Shown: piece after piece, positions 1-6,800 of the stretch
How positions within the stretch are numbered: the stretch's first letter is position 1
Layout of the letters: every line of letters begins with the position of its first letter
Assembly: GCA_041167105.1 (NCBI GenBank)
Contig: JBEEGX010000066.1
Span: forward strand, 1-7,552
Source: JAJPGZ01 sp041167105
GTDB taxonomy: Bacteria; Verrucomicrobiota; Verrucomicrobiia; Chthoniobacterales; UBA10450
DNA length: 7,552 bases
Direction: 5' to 3'
The notes under the pieces: model-generated
Databases searched by the model: none
What the model was told of the DNA's origin: nothing
What the model saw: the letters and a program-made list of their open reading frames with translations, nothing else
Program-made: the position numbers and the translations under genes

Positions 1-1084
1 CGTCCATGCGGCTGCCGGTTTCGATCAGCGCAGTCGCGACGATCGTTAGGCTGCCGGCTTCTTCGGTGTTGCGTGCAGCCGCGAAAATCTTTCGCGGAAT
101 TTCCATGGCGCGCGCATCGATGCCGCCGCTCATGGTGCGACCGCCACCGCCCATCGCGTTGTTAAACGCACGGGCCGTGCGCGTGATCGAGTCGAGCAGA
201 ATGAAAACATTCTCGCCGGCTTCGACCATGCGTTTGGAACGCTCGATGGCGAGCTGCGCGAGGCGCGTGTGACTTTTAATGTCGCTGTCGTTCGAGCTGG
301 CGATGATCTCCGCTTTCGGATGCGAACGTTTGAAATCGGTCACTTCTTCCGGCCGTTCATCGACAAGAAGAATGATCAACTTCATCTCGGGATGATTTTT
401 TACGACCGCGTCGGCGATGTGATGGAGCAACGTCGTTTTACCGGTCCGCGGAGGAGCGACAATCAGACCGCGCTGGCCCATGCCGAGCGGCGTCATCAAA
501 TCCATGATGCGCGTCGTATAACGGTCCGGCACGGTCTCGAGTTTGATGCGCTTGTTCGGATTGATCGTAGTGAGCTCTTCGAACGGGCGCAGGCTCTGAT
601 ATTTCTCGGGATCTTCGCCGTTGATCTGCTGGAGCTTGATTAACTGCGGGCCGCGATTGCCGCGGCGCGTTTCGCCATAAATCCACATGCCGTCGCGCAA
701 ATTGAAACGGCGGACGAGTTCCGGTGTGACGAAAATATCCTGCGGTGTCTGGACGAAATTACGTTTCGGATCGCGCAGGAAACCAAATCCTTTGCCCGAA
801 ATCTCGACGATGCCTTCGCCGTATTCCGGTTCCCGCGGTGTTTGATCTTCCCCGCCTCCGGCTTCGCCTTCGACTGTTGATTGTCGATCTTGCCCTTCCA
901 CTGCGACGTCGGAGTTCGCGTTATTCGAGTCGTTGAAAGAGTTTTCGTCGCGCGGTCCGCGATCGTAAAAGCGGCGGCCGCGGCCGTATCGCCGTCGTCC
1001 GCGGCGGCGGGGTTGGTCAGTCGGCGGAGCGGAGCCCGCAGTAGTTTCCAGCGGTGGAGGCTGGTTCTCGTTTTCTTCAGTCAT
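1..1084 (-). CDS. rho: Transcription termination factor Rho (3' end cut off by the window)
   Basis: Rho is a hexameric RNA-dependent ATPase/helicase that binds nascent RNA in the cytoplasm and stops transcription. The 361 visible residues cover most of the protein and end at ETGSRMD, matching E. coli IDTGSKMD; by comparison with E. coli Rho (419 aa) roughly 90-100 residues are missing beyond the window edge. A cold-shock-type RNA-binding domain runs from about residue 88 to 155 with the RNP-like KGFGFLR (98-104). The ATPase domain has Walker A APPRTGKTT (210-218), DERPEEV (242-248) with the expected catalytic Glu, Walker B ILLDSITR (295-302), and a Q-loop segment GGRTMSGG (314-321) with Arg where E. 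coli has Lys. Residues 1-87 are unusual: no N-terminal helix bundle, but an Arg/Gly-rich stretch (26-46) followed by Asn- and acid-rich sequence. The ATG at 1084 is the first in frame after a stop at 1187-1189. It lies 64 bases after yebC, and no Shine-Dalgarno is visible. Confidence 0.97.
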   Translation of the reverse strand, partial: MTEENENQPPPLETTAGSAPPTDQPRRRGRRRYGRGRRFYDRGPRDENSFNDSNNANSDVAVEGQDRQSTVEGEAGGGEDQTPREPEYGEGIVEISGKGFGFLRDPKRNFVQTPQDIFVTPELVRRFNLRDGMWIYGETRRGNRGPQLIKLQQINGEDPEKYQSLRPFEELTTINPNKRIKLETVPDRYTTRIMDLMTPLGMGQRGLIVAPPRTGKTTLLHHIADAVVKNHPEMKLIILLVDERPEEVTDFKRSHPKAEIIASSNDSDIKSHTRLAQLAIERSKRMVEAGENVFILLDSITRTARAFNNAMGGGGRTMSGGIDARAMEIPRKIFAAARNTEEAGSLTIVATALIETGSRMD

Positions 1085-1148
1085 AACAAAACAGACTTCG
1101 CGCTTTACGGAGCGCGTTGCCGCATTCGTCGCGGCGGATTTAAAATTT
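1085..1148 (-). promoter_or_regulatory. yebC-rho intergenic leader with a small hairpin
   Basis: This 64-base gap separates the yebC stop from the rho start. Just after the yebC stop it is AT-rich (around AAAATTTTAAAT on the coding strand). A 6-base-pair inverted repeat (CGCGCT/AGCGCG, positions 1111-1116 and 1099-1104, 6-base loop) follows, and then a U-rich stretch ends at the rho ATG. The stem is short and its U-rich tail starts several bases away, so it is not a convincing terminator. It could be a weak attenuator or simply chance. Rho is autoregulated through its leader in E. coli, which makes the site plausible but does not prove it. Confidence 0.25.
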
Positions 1149-1904
1149 TCAGGCCGGCAACTTGGCCAGCACTTCGTCAGGGATTTCTATGTTCGAGTAG
1201 ACGTTCTGGACGTCATCATCTTCTTCCAGCGCGTCGCACAACTGCAGCACCTGTTTAGCGACGCTTTCATCAGCAATCGGTACGGTCGTATCGGGGATAA
1301 ACGTAAACTTCTGCCCATCGGTGGTGACACCGGCTTGTTTGAGCGCATCAGCTACGGCGTAGAGCTGATCGTGAGCAGTGGTGATAACATACTGTTCCTC
1401 CTCATTTGTCAACTCTTCGGCTCCAGCCTCCAGGGCCACTTCCAACAGCCGGTCTTCCTCAATCGAATCGCGCGCCACGGTGATCTGCCCCTTCTTGTGA
1501 AACATGTATGAAACACTGCCGCTGGTCGCGAGGTTGCCGTGATTCTTCGTGAAAATGCTGCGGACTTCGGCGGCGGTGCGATTGCGATTGTCGGTCGCGG
1601 CTTCGACAATGACGGCGACGCCGCCGGGTGCGTAACCTTCGTAAACAATCTCGTCGAAGTTTTGCGCGTCGGTGCCTTCGCCCGTGCCACGCTTGATTGC
1701 ACGCTCGATGTTATCGTTAGGCATACTTTGCCCGCGCGCGGTTTGAATGGCGCTACGCAAACGCGCGTTCGCGTTCGGATCGCCGCCACCGGTTTTCGCG
1801 GCGATCGAAATTTCTTTGGCCAGCTTGCTGAAGATCGCCCCGCGCTTCTGATCGATCGCGCCTTTGAAGCGTTTTACTTTCGACCATTTGCTGTGTCCGG
1901 ACAT
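1149..1904 (-). CDS. yebC: YebC/PmpR family translation or regulatory factor
   Basis: This 251-residue cytoplasmic protein belongs to the YebC/TACO1 family and is close to the usual length of about 240-250. The signature N-terminus MSGHSKWSKVKRFKGA is followed by DQKRGAIFSKLAKEI (18-32) and the GGGDPNANARLR segment (39-50). The central domain has YEGYAPGGVAVIVEA (88-102), TDNRNRTAAEVR (104-115) and GSVSYMFHKKG (129-139). The C-terminal part ends with the conserved LEEDDDVQNVYSNIE (226-240). The family was long called a transcriptional regulator; mitochondrial TACO1 and recent bacterial work link it to relief of ribosome stalling at consecutive prolines. The ATG at 1904 is forced: the only in-frame codons upstream run straight to the typA stop, with no other start. 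It lies 21 bases after typA in the same reading frame and 64 bases before rho, so co-transcription is likely. No Shine-Dalgarno is visible. Confidence 0.97.
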   Translation of the reverse strand: MSGHSKWSKVKRFKGAIDQKRGAIFSKLAKEISIAAKTGGGDPNANARLRSAIQTARGQSMPNDNIERAIKRGTGEGTDAQNFDEIVYEGYAPGGVAVIVEAATDNRNRTAAEVRSIFTKNHGNLATSGSVSYMFHKKGQITVARDSIEEDRLLEVALEAGAEELTNEEEQYVITTAHDQLYAVADALKQAGVTTDGQKFTFIPDTTVPIADESVAKQVLQLCDALEEDDDVQNVYSNIEIPDEVLAKLPA

Positions 1905-1925
1905 GTGTGAATGAAGATGTCGATC

Positions 1926-3740
1926 TTACGCGGCCGCGGAATTGGCGGCGCGTTTGCGCGCATTCGCCTCGAGAATGCGTTTGCGCAACCGCAGCGACTT
2001 CGGCGTCGCTTCCACGTATTCATCCACGTCAATGTACTCGATGGCGCGCTCCAGTGTCATGCGCACCGGCGCCTCGAGCTGAATCCCTTTGCCCTCACCT
2101 TGCGACCGAAAATTGTTTAGCTGTTTCGCTTTGCAGGGATTGACCGGTAAGTCTTCCGGCCGCGCGTTTTCGCCGACGATCATGCCTTCATACACAATCT
2201 CCTGCGGACCGACGAACAATCGTCCGCGTTCTTGAATGCTGTTGAGCGCATACGGGGTCGTCGTTCCATTTTCCATCGACACCATCACGCCGCGATTGCG
2301 GCCGGCGATCTCGCCTTTGAACGGCGCGTACTCGCGAAAGAGATGACTCATCACGCCCTCGCCGCGCGTCGTGTTCACTAGCATTGTCTCAAATCCGATA
2401 AGTCCACGCGTCGGAATTACCGCCTCAACCGCAACGCGATTTCCGTGATGCTGAATGTTTTCCACCTGACCTTTGCGGTCGGCGATCGCTTGCATGACAT
2501 CGCCCAGGTTTTCGTCCGGAAGATCGACATAAAGATTTTCGAGCGGCTCGATCACATTGCCGGCATCGTCGCGATGGAAGATCACTTCCGGTCGCGAGAT
2601 CATGACCTCGAATCCTTCGCGTCGCATTTGCTCGACCAAAATGGCGATCTGCATTTCGCCGCGCGCATTAATCTCAAATGCGCCCGCCGCGTCAGTGTCG
2701 TTGACCTGAAGCGAAACATTGCCGCGCGTTTCGCGGATGAGTCGGTCGCGCACATGACGCGCGGTCACGAATTTTCCTTCGCGTCCGGCGAGCGGCGAAT
2801 CGTTGACCACGATGCGCATGCGAATGGTCGGCGGATCGATATCGACGAACTGCAGCGGCGTGCGCTCCTCAGAATCGGTCAACGTTTCGCCAATGAACAC
2901 ATCTTCGAAACCGCTTAGGCCAATGATATCGCCGGCGTCGGCGTGTTGCACTTCGACCTGCTCCAAACCGGAATAAGTGAAGAGCGCGGTGACGTTGGCG
3001 CGCTCGCGTTTGCCGTCTCGATGAATGCAAACAATGGAATCGCCGACGTTAACCTGACCGCTCACGATGCGTCCGAGCGCGATGCGGCCGATGTAATCGC
3101 TGTAGTGGAGATTCGAGACCAGCATTTGGAAAAACGGTTCGGACAAAACTTGCGGCGGCGGCACATAACGAACGATCGCATCGAACAAAGGCGTCATGTC
3201 GATCTTGTCGTCTTTCAGTTCGCGAATCGCGACGCCATCGCGCGCGCTCGCGTAGATAATCGGAAAGTCCAGTTGTTCGTCGTTGGCATGTAGCTCGACA
3301 AAGAGGTCGAAAATTTTATCGAGCACGGCGTGCGGCTCGGCATTCTCTCTGTCGATCTTGTTAATGACGACGATGGGCTTGACGCGATTTTCGAGCGCTT
3401 TGCGCAAAACGAAACGCGTCTGCGCCTGGGGCCCGTCGTGCGCGTCGACCACGAGCAAAACGCCGTCCACCATTTTCATGATGCGTTCGACTTCGCCGCC
3501 GAAATCAGCGTGACCGGGCGTGTCGACGATGTTGACGCGGTAACCATTCCACTGAAAGGCGGCGTTCTTCGCGCGAATGGTGATTCCCTTTTCGCGCTCG
3601 AGATCCATCGAATCCATCATGCGCTCTTCCGTCTTTTGATTGGAGCGGAAGGTGCCGGATTGCCGCAGCAGTTGATCGACAAGGGTGGTCTTGCCGTGAT
3701 CGACGTGCGCAATAATGGCGATGTTACGAATTTTATCCAT
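1926..3740 (-). CDS. typA: Ribosome-associated translational GTPase TypA/BipA
   Basis: TypA/BipA is an EF-G-like GTPase that binds the 70S ribosome and supports 50S assembly, growth in the cold and stress responses. The protein has 604 residues, against 607 in E. coli. All GTPase motifs are present: G1 AHVDHGKTT (11-19), G2 region EKGITI (50-55), G3 DTPGH (73-77), G4 NKID (127-130) and G5 SAR (165-167). Domain II follows from about residue 205. EF-G-like domains III and V include GEMQIAILVEQMRREGFEV and the family-typical RGLIGFETMLVNTTRGEGVM. The BipA-specific C-terminal domain ends with PVRMTLERAIEYIDVDEYVE and a basic SLRLRKR tail. This distinguishes it from LepA and EF-G. The ATG at 3740 is forced, because an in-frame TGA lies 9 bases upstream (3750-3752). 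The bases before it (AGTCCCTCCG) contain no Shine-Dalgarno. It is the first gene of the probable typA-yebC-rho operon. Confidence 0.98.
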   Translation of the reverse strand: MDKIRNIAIIAHVDHGKTTLVDQLLRQSGTFRSNQKTEERMMDSMDLEREKGITIRAKNAAFQWNGYRVNIVDTPGHADFGGEVERIMKMVDGVLLVVDAHDGPQAQTRFVLRKALENRVKPIVVINKIDRENAEPHAVLDKIFDLFVELHANDEQLDFPIIYASARDGVAIRELKDDKIDMTPLFDAIVRYVPPPQVLSEPFFQMLVSNLHYSDYIGRIALGRIVSGQVNVGDSIVCIHRDGKRERANVTALFTYSGLEQVEVQHADAGDIIGLSGFEDVFIGETLTDSEERTPLQFVDIDPPTIRMRIVVNDSPLAGREGKFVTARHVRDRLIRETRGNVSLQVNDTDAAGAFEINARGEMQIAILVEQMRREGFEVMISRPEVIFHRDDAGNVIEPLENLYVDLPDENLGDVMQAIADRKGQVENIQHHGNRVAVEAVIPTRGLIGFETMLVNTTRGEGVMSHLFREYAPFKGEIAGRNRGVMVSMENGTTTPYALNSIQERGRLFVGPQEIVYEGMIVGENARPEDLPVNPCKAKQLNNFRSQGEGKGIQLEAPVRMTLERAIEYIDVDEYVEATPKSLRLRKRILEANARKRAANSAAA

Positions 3741-3822
3741 CGGAGGGACTCACGCGGCGTGCGTGAGGAGCACGACTATCGCGCAAGATCGACAAGGTGC
3801 AAGATCGACATGGTAGAAACAA
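3741..3822 (-). promoter_or_regulatory. typA leader: possible promoter and start-proximal hairpin
   Basis: A promoter for the typA operon is expected here because the upstream gene ends in a strong terminator. The best sigma70-like pair I see is TTGCAC (3802-3797) and GATAGT (3780-3775), 16 bases apart; both match the consensus only moderately. Transcription would then begin near 3768. That is right at a perfect 7-base-pair inverted repeat, CTCACGC/GCGTGAG (3767-3761 and 3755-3749) with a 5-base loop, which ends 8 bases before the typA ATG. The hairpin could stabilise the mRNA end or limit ribosome access. The promoter call is weak; the inverted repeat itself is seen directly. Confidence 0.35.
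3783..3810. repeat. 12-base tandem direct repeat upstream of typA
   Basis: The 12-mer GCAAGATCGACA occurs at 3783-3794 and again, identically, at 3799-3810, with a 16-base period. It lies between the terminator of the large gene and the typA start, and overlaps the candidate -35 element and spacer. It may be a two-site operator for a regulator or a chance local duplication. The 16-base spacing is not a clean number of helical turns (about 1.5), so two copies would lie on roughly opposite faces of the DNA. Confidence 0.5.
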
Positions 3823-3850
3823 AACGGGCCAGCATCGCTGCTGGCCCGTT
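3815..3850 (-). terminator. Intrinsic transcription terminator of the large propeller gene
   Basis: Read on the minus strand, a perfect 12-base-pair stem (AACGGGCCAGCA on the plus strand at 3823-3834, its complement at 3839-3850) closes on a GCGA loop, a GNRA-type tetraloop. It is followed directly by a U-rich tail (TTGTTTCT, running on from the stem's own terminal Us). It begins 34 bases after the stop codon of the large gene. The plus-strand side has no U tract, so it acts in one direction. It separates the secreted-protein gene from the typA operon. A second small hairpin (TGCGG/CCGCA, 3862-3866 and 3873-3877) precedes it. Confidence 0.93.
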
Positions 3851-3884
3851 CGAGAATAGAATGCGGCTATGACCGCAGCGAGAG

Positions 3885-6800
3885 TTAGGGCAATCCGGTG
3901 CCCGACCTTGATTTCACCAATCCCACGTCGGAGCTATTGATGTTACCGTCGAGGGTCACGTCTTCGCGGAAGTTCGTCGGACCGACGAGCGTTCCCGATT
4001 GCGATTTCGTCTGCGCGATGTCGGCGGAGTTCACCGTCTTATCGCCGGTAGTGTCGCCGATAGCGAATCCGATGTTCACCGCCGCCGACGGAAGCGTAGT
4101 TCCATTAGCGTCGGTAACGTTGGTGGCGGTGAGGGTGAGAATTTGATCATCCGAGACGCCGGTAAGATTCACGAGCAGATCCGAGCCGCTGATGGTGACA
4201 CTGCTGACACTGCCGGTGCCGCCGGCCGGATTATGTCCGGTGACTGACGCGTTCCCACCAGCAAGAGCGCTGTTGAAGTGGAGAACGATGAGGTAGTTGC
4301 CGGATCCGTTGCGACATTCGACTCCGAGAGGGCCGGCCAGGGGCAGATCGACGTCGAAGGTGCCTGCGCCAGGATGTGTTAAACGGGAAGAGGCGCTGAG
4401 GAGATTGACCGGGAGAGCCAACTGCCAGGCGCTGCGGCCGTGCGTTGCGGCGTAGAGTTTCCGCGCGCCCGGCACAATCGTTAGGCCAGAGACTTCGACC
4501 TGCGGCAAACCTGTGCCTGCCACTTCCCAAGCAGCCGAGCCATTGGGTAAACGAAGCACACCCCAATCGTTTGCGGCGTAGACGTCACCATTGTTATCCG
4601 CCACGACTGCCGTAGCCGGAAAATCCGGGAAAATGGTGAAGCCGGCGCCGTCGATATTTCCCCAAGTCGCAGTGGCGCCGCTTGGATTGTAAACGACGGA
4701 GAAAATGTGCCCTGGCGTGGATGGCGTGTTGAACGCGTAACCGGAGTAGGAGATCCACGCGTGATTGGCGTTCGCAGGATCGACATAGATCGATGTAACG
4801 AACCGCCCGGGACTGTTCACGGCAAGTGTGTCGAGACGCGTGTAAGTCACGTTCGCGCCGGCGGGGCTGCCGGCGGCGTCGTCCGCATTGCTGGAAATGA
4901 AAACACGGCCAGTCGATGTGGCCACCCATATCGTGCCGGTGTCGCCGGGAGTGCGTGCGATAAAGGATATACTCCCGCCTGAGCGAGTCGTTCCGCGATA
5001 ATCTGCCGCGCTGACGGTGAGATTCGTCGCGCCGGTCGGGCCGAGCGCGATAAAGTCGCCGCAGGCTGGATCAGCTCCGGAATGAAAAAATTCCGGACAA
5101 TTCGCTTCGAGAGTCGCCTGATCTCCGGCCCAGTCTTGCGTTCGCCAGACACTCTTCGAGCCTTGAAAAATTGTTCCAGCACGCGCCGGGTTCGGATCGG
5201 CAATGATCGGCGAATAAAATAGCGCGGATTCGCCACTGGCTGCGATTGGTCCACTGGCGATGACCCACTTCGTCGGATCGCCGTTCTGGAAGTTCACATC
5301 GTGAAAGTTCGAGGTAAACGAATTGAATCTTAAGATGGAATTGCTGACATTGAACCCGGATTGACCGCCGTCGCCGTAGATAATTTGCGGCCAGAGAACG
5401 GTTGAGCCATATGTCTCAAAGGTGCCATTGTCCTGCGTGCCGCCTTGGAGGTGCGAAGAATTATCGCCCGCGACCGACAGACTCTGAAATTGCAACGTCG
5501 AAAGACCGGCGTTGATACCTGTCAGACTCGTGGGCACCGCTTTTAGCAACTGCTGGCAAATAGCCAAACTGGCCGCCCCGAGACCGCGACTTGCGCATTG
5601 GCCGCTAATATCGGCAAAAGCACCGCTGGACCGCATCAAACCGCCATCGGACCCGAAGATCGCTTTGTCGGTGCCGGGAATTTCTACCATGGCATGACTA
5701 TCCGGATGCATGCCATTCGGCGCAGTCGGATCGGGCTGGCAACACGTCTCAGGCGGCGTCGCGTTCGCCGTTGTGTCCCACGTCATGTCGGTGAAACTAG
5801 TGCCCGCGTCGGTCGAGCGTAAGAATGCACGACCGTTGTTTCTAAGTCCGTAGCGGCTGTAGTTGTAAGATCCGCCCAAGTACACAACATCGGGTTTGCC
5901 CGGCGGAGAATAGACGACGTTATCGTACCAACATTGCGCGCCGACCGCGGGATCGCCGCAATAACCGAGCGACTGTCCGTCTTGCGTGCCGGTGGGACTC
6001 TCCGCCGCGGTCAGATCAGTAAAGGTCGGAGCGACTGCACGGGCGTCATCCGTCCGGTAAAGGTGCGCAAGATCCGCCGCTGCTTCGGAGTCGTTTCCGA
6101 CGCCGACGTAAATTCGGGGGTTGCCGCCCGAGAGTGACGTAACCGCAAACTCCGCGCGGTCTTGTGCATTTGCTGCATTTCTGGCGCTCTTGATCTGCCC
6201 CCAAGTCGCGCCGCCGTCCGTCGAGCGCCATACGCCACCGCTTCCGGCCGCGCCCGTCGCGCCAAATGCCCCTGCGTAGAGGGTCTTGTTCGTCGTGCCG
6301 TTCCAGCCGGGATCGAGCGCGACGCGATTCACTCCGCGGATGGTTGCTTTGAGATTCGTCCCATCAAACGTCGGGCCGTCGCTGCCATCCCATATAAAGT
6401 TAAAGGTCGCGCCGCCATTCGTGGACTCGAACAAACCGAATGGTGGTCTCGGCGTCGTCGGGTTCGACGTCGCGCCGCCAGTAGAAGCGACGCCGCGCAC
6501 GGCTCGCACTGACGAAACATAAAGATGATTCTGATTCGTTGGATCGACAACGATCGCGCTGATGGCACGACCAGCAAACGCGTTGCCCGTGTAAGTTCCG
6601 TTAGGGCCGGTTCCCGGCGAAGTCGTCGTGATCGGTCCCACTGTCGCATTCATCTGCGTCCAGGTGTCGCCACCGTTAGTGGACTTGTAAATTCCCCAAC
6701 CCGCTTCCGAATCGGCCGAAGCATTCGGTTCACCCGTGCCGGCGTACAACGTCCCATTAGCTGCATCGTAAGTAAGCGTTCCGATTGCATTCGTGGCGAA

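Noticed and set aside
269..643. 124-codon plus-strand ORF opposite rho
   Set aside because: It is antisense to the Rho ATPase domain, whose motifs are intact in the minus frame.
1152..1170. GGCC-rich inverted repeat at the yebC 3' end followed by an AT-rich stretch
   Set aside because: The stem is only four base pairs with a large loop, not enough for a terminator call.
1539..1910. 123-codon plus-strand ORF opposite yebC
   Set aside because: It mirrors the highly conserved yebC coding sequence and has no start signal or domain of its own.
2445..2918. 157-codon plus-strand ORF
   Set aside because: It is entirely antisense to typA, and its composition (many D, H, R, A) is typical of an antisense shadow.
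3330..3872. 180-codon plus-strand ORF
   Set aside because: It lies antisense to the unmistakable typA N-terminus and crosses the terminator. Its sequence has no recognisable domain and follows from the codon bias of the opposite strand.
3851..3884. Second small hairpin (5-base-pair stem) between the large gene's stop and the terminator
   Set aside because: It is too short to mean much alone and has no U tract; it is mentioned only as part of the 3' end.
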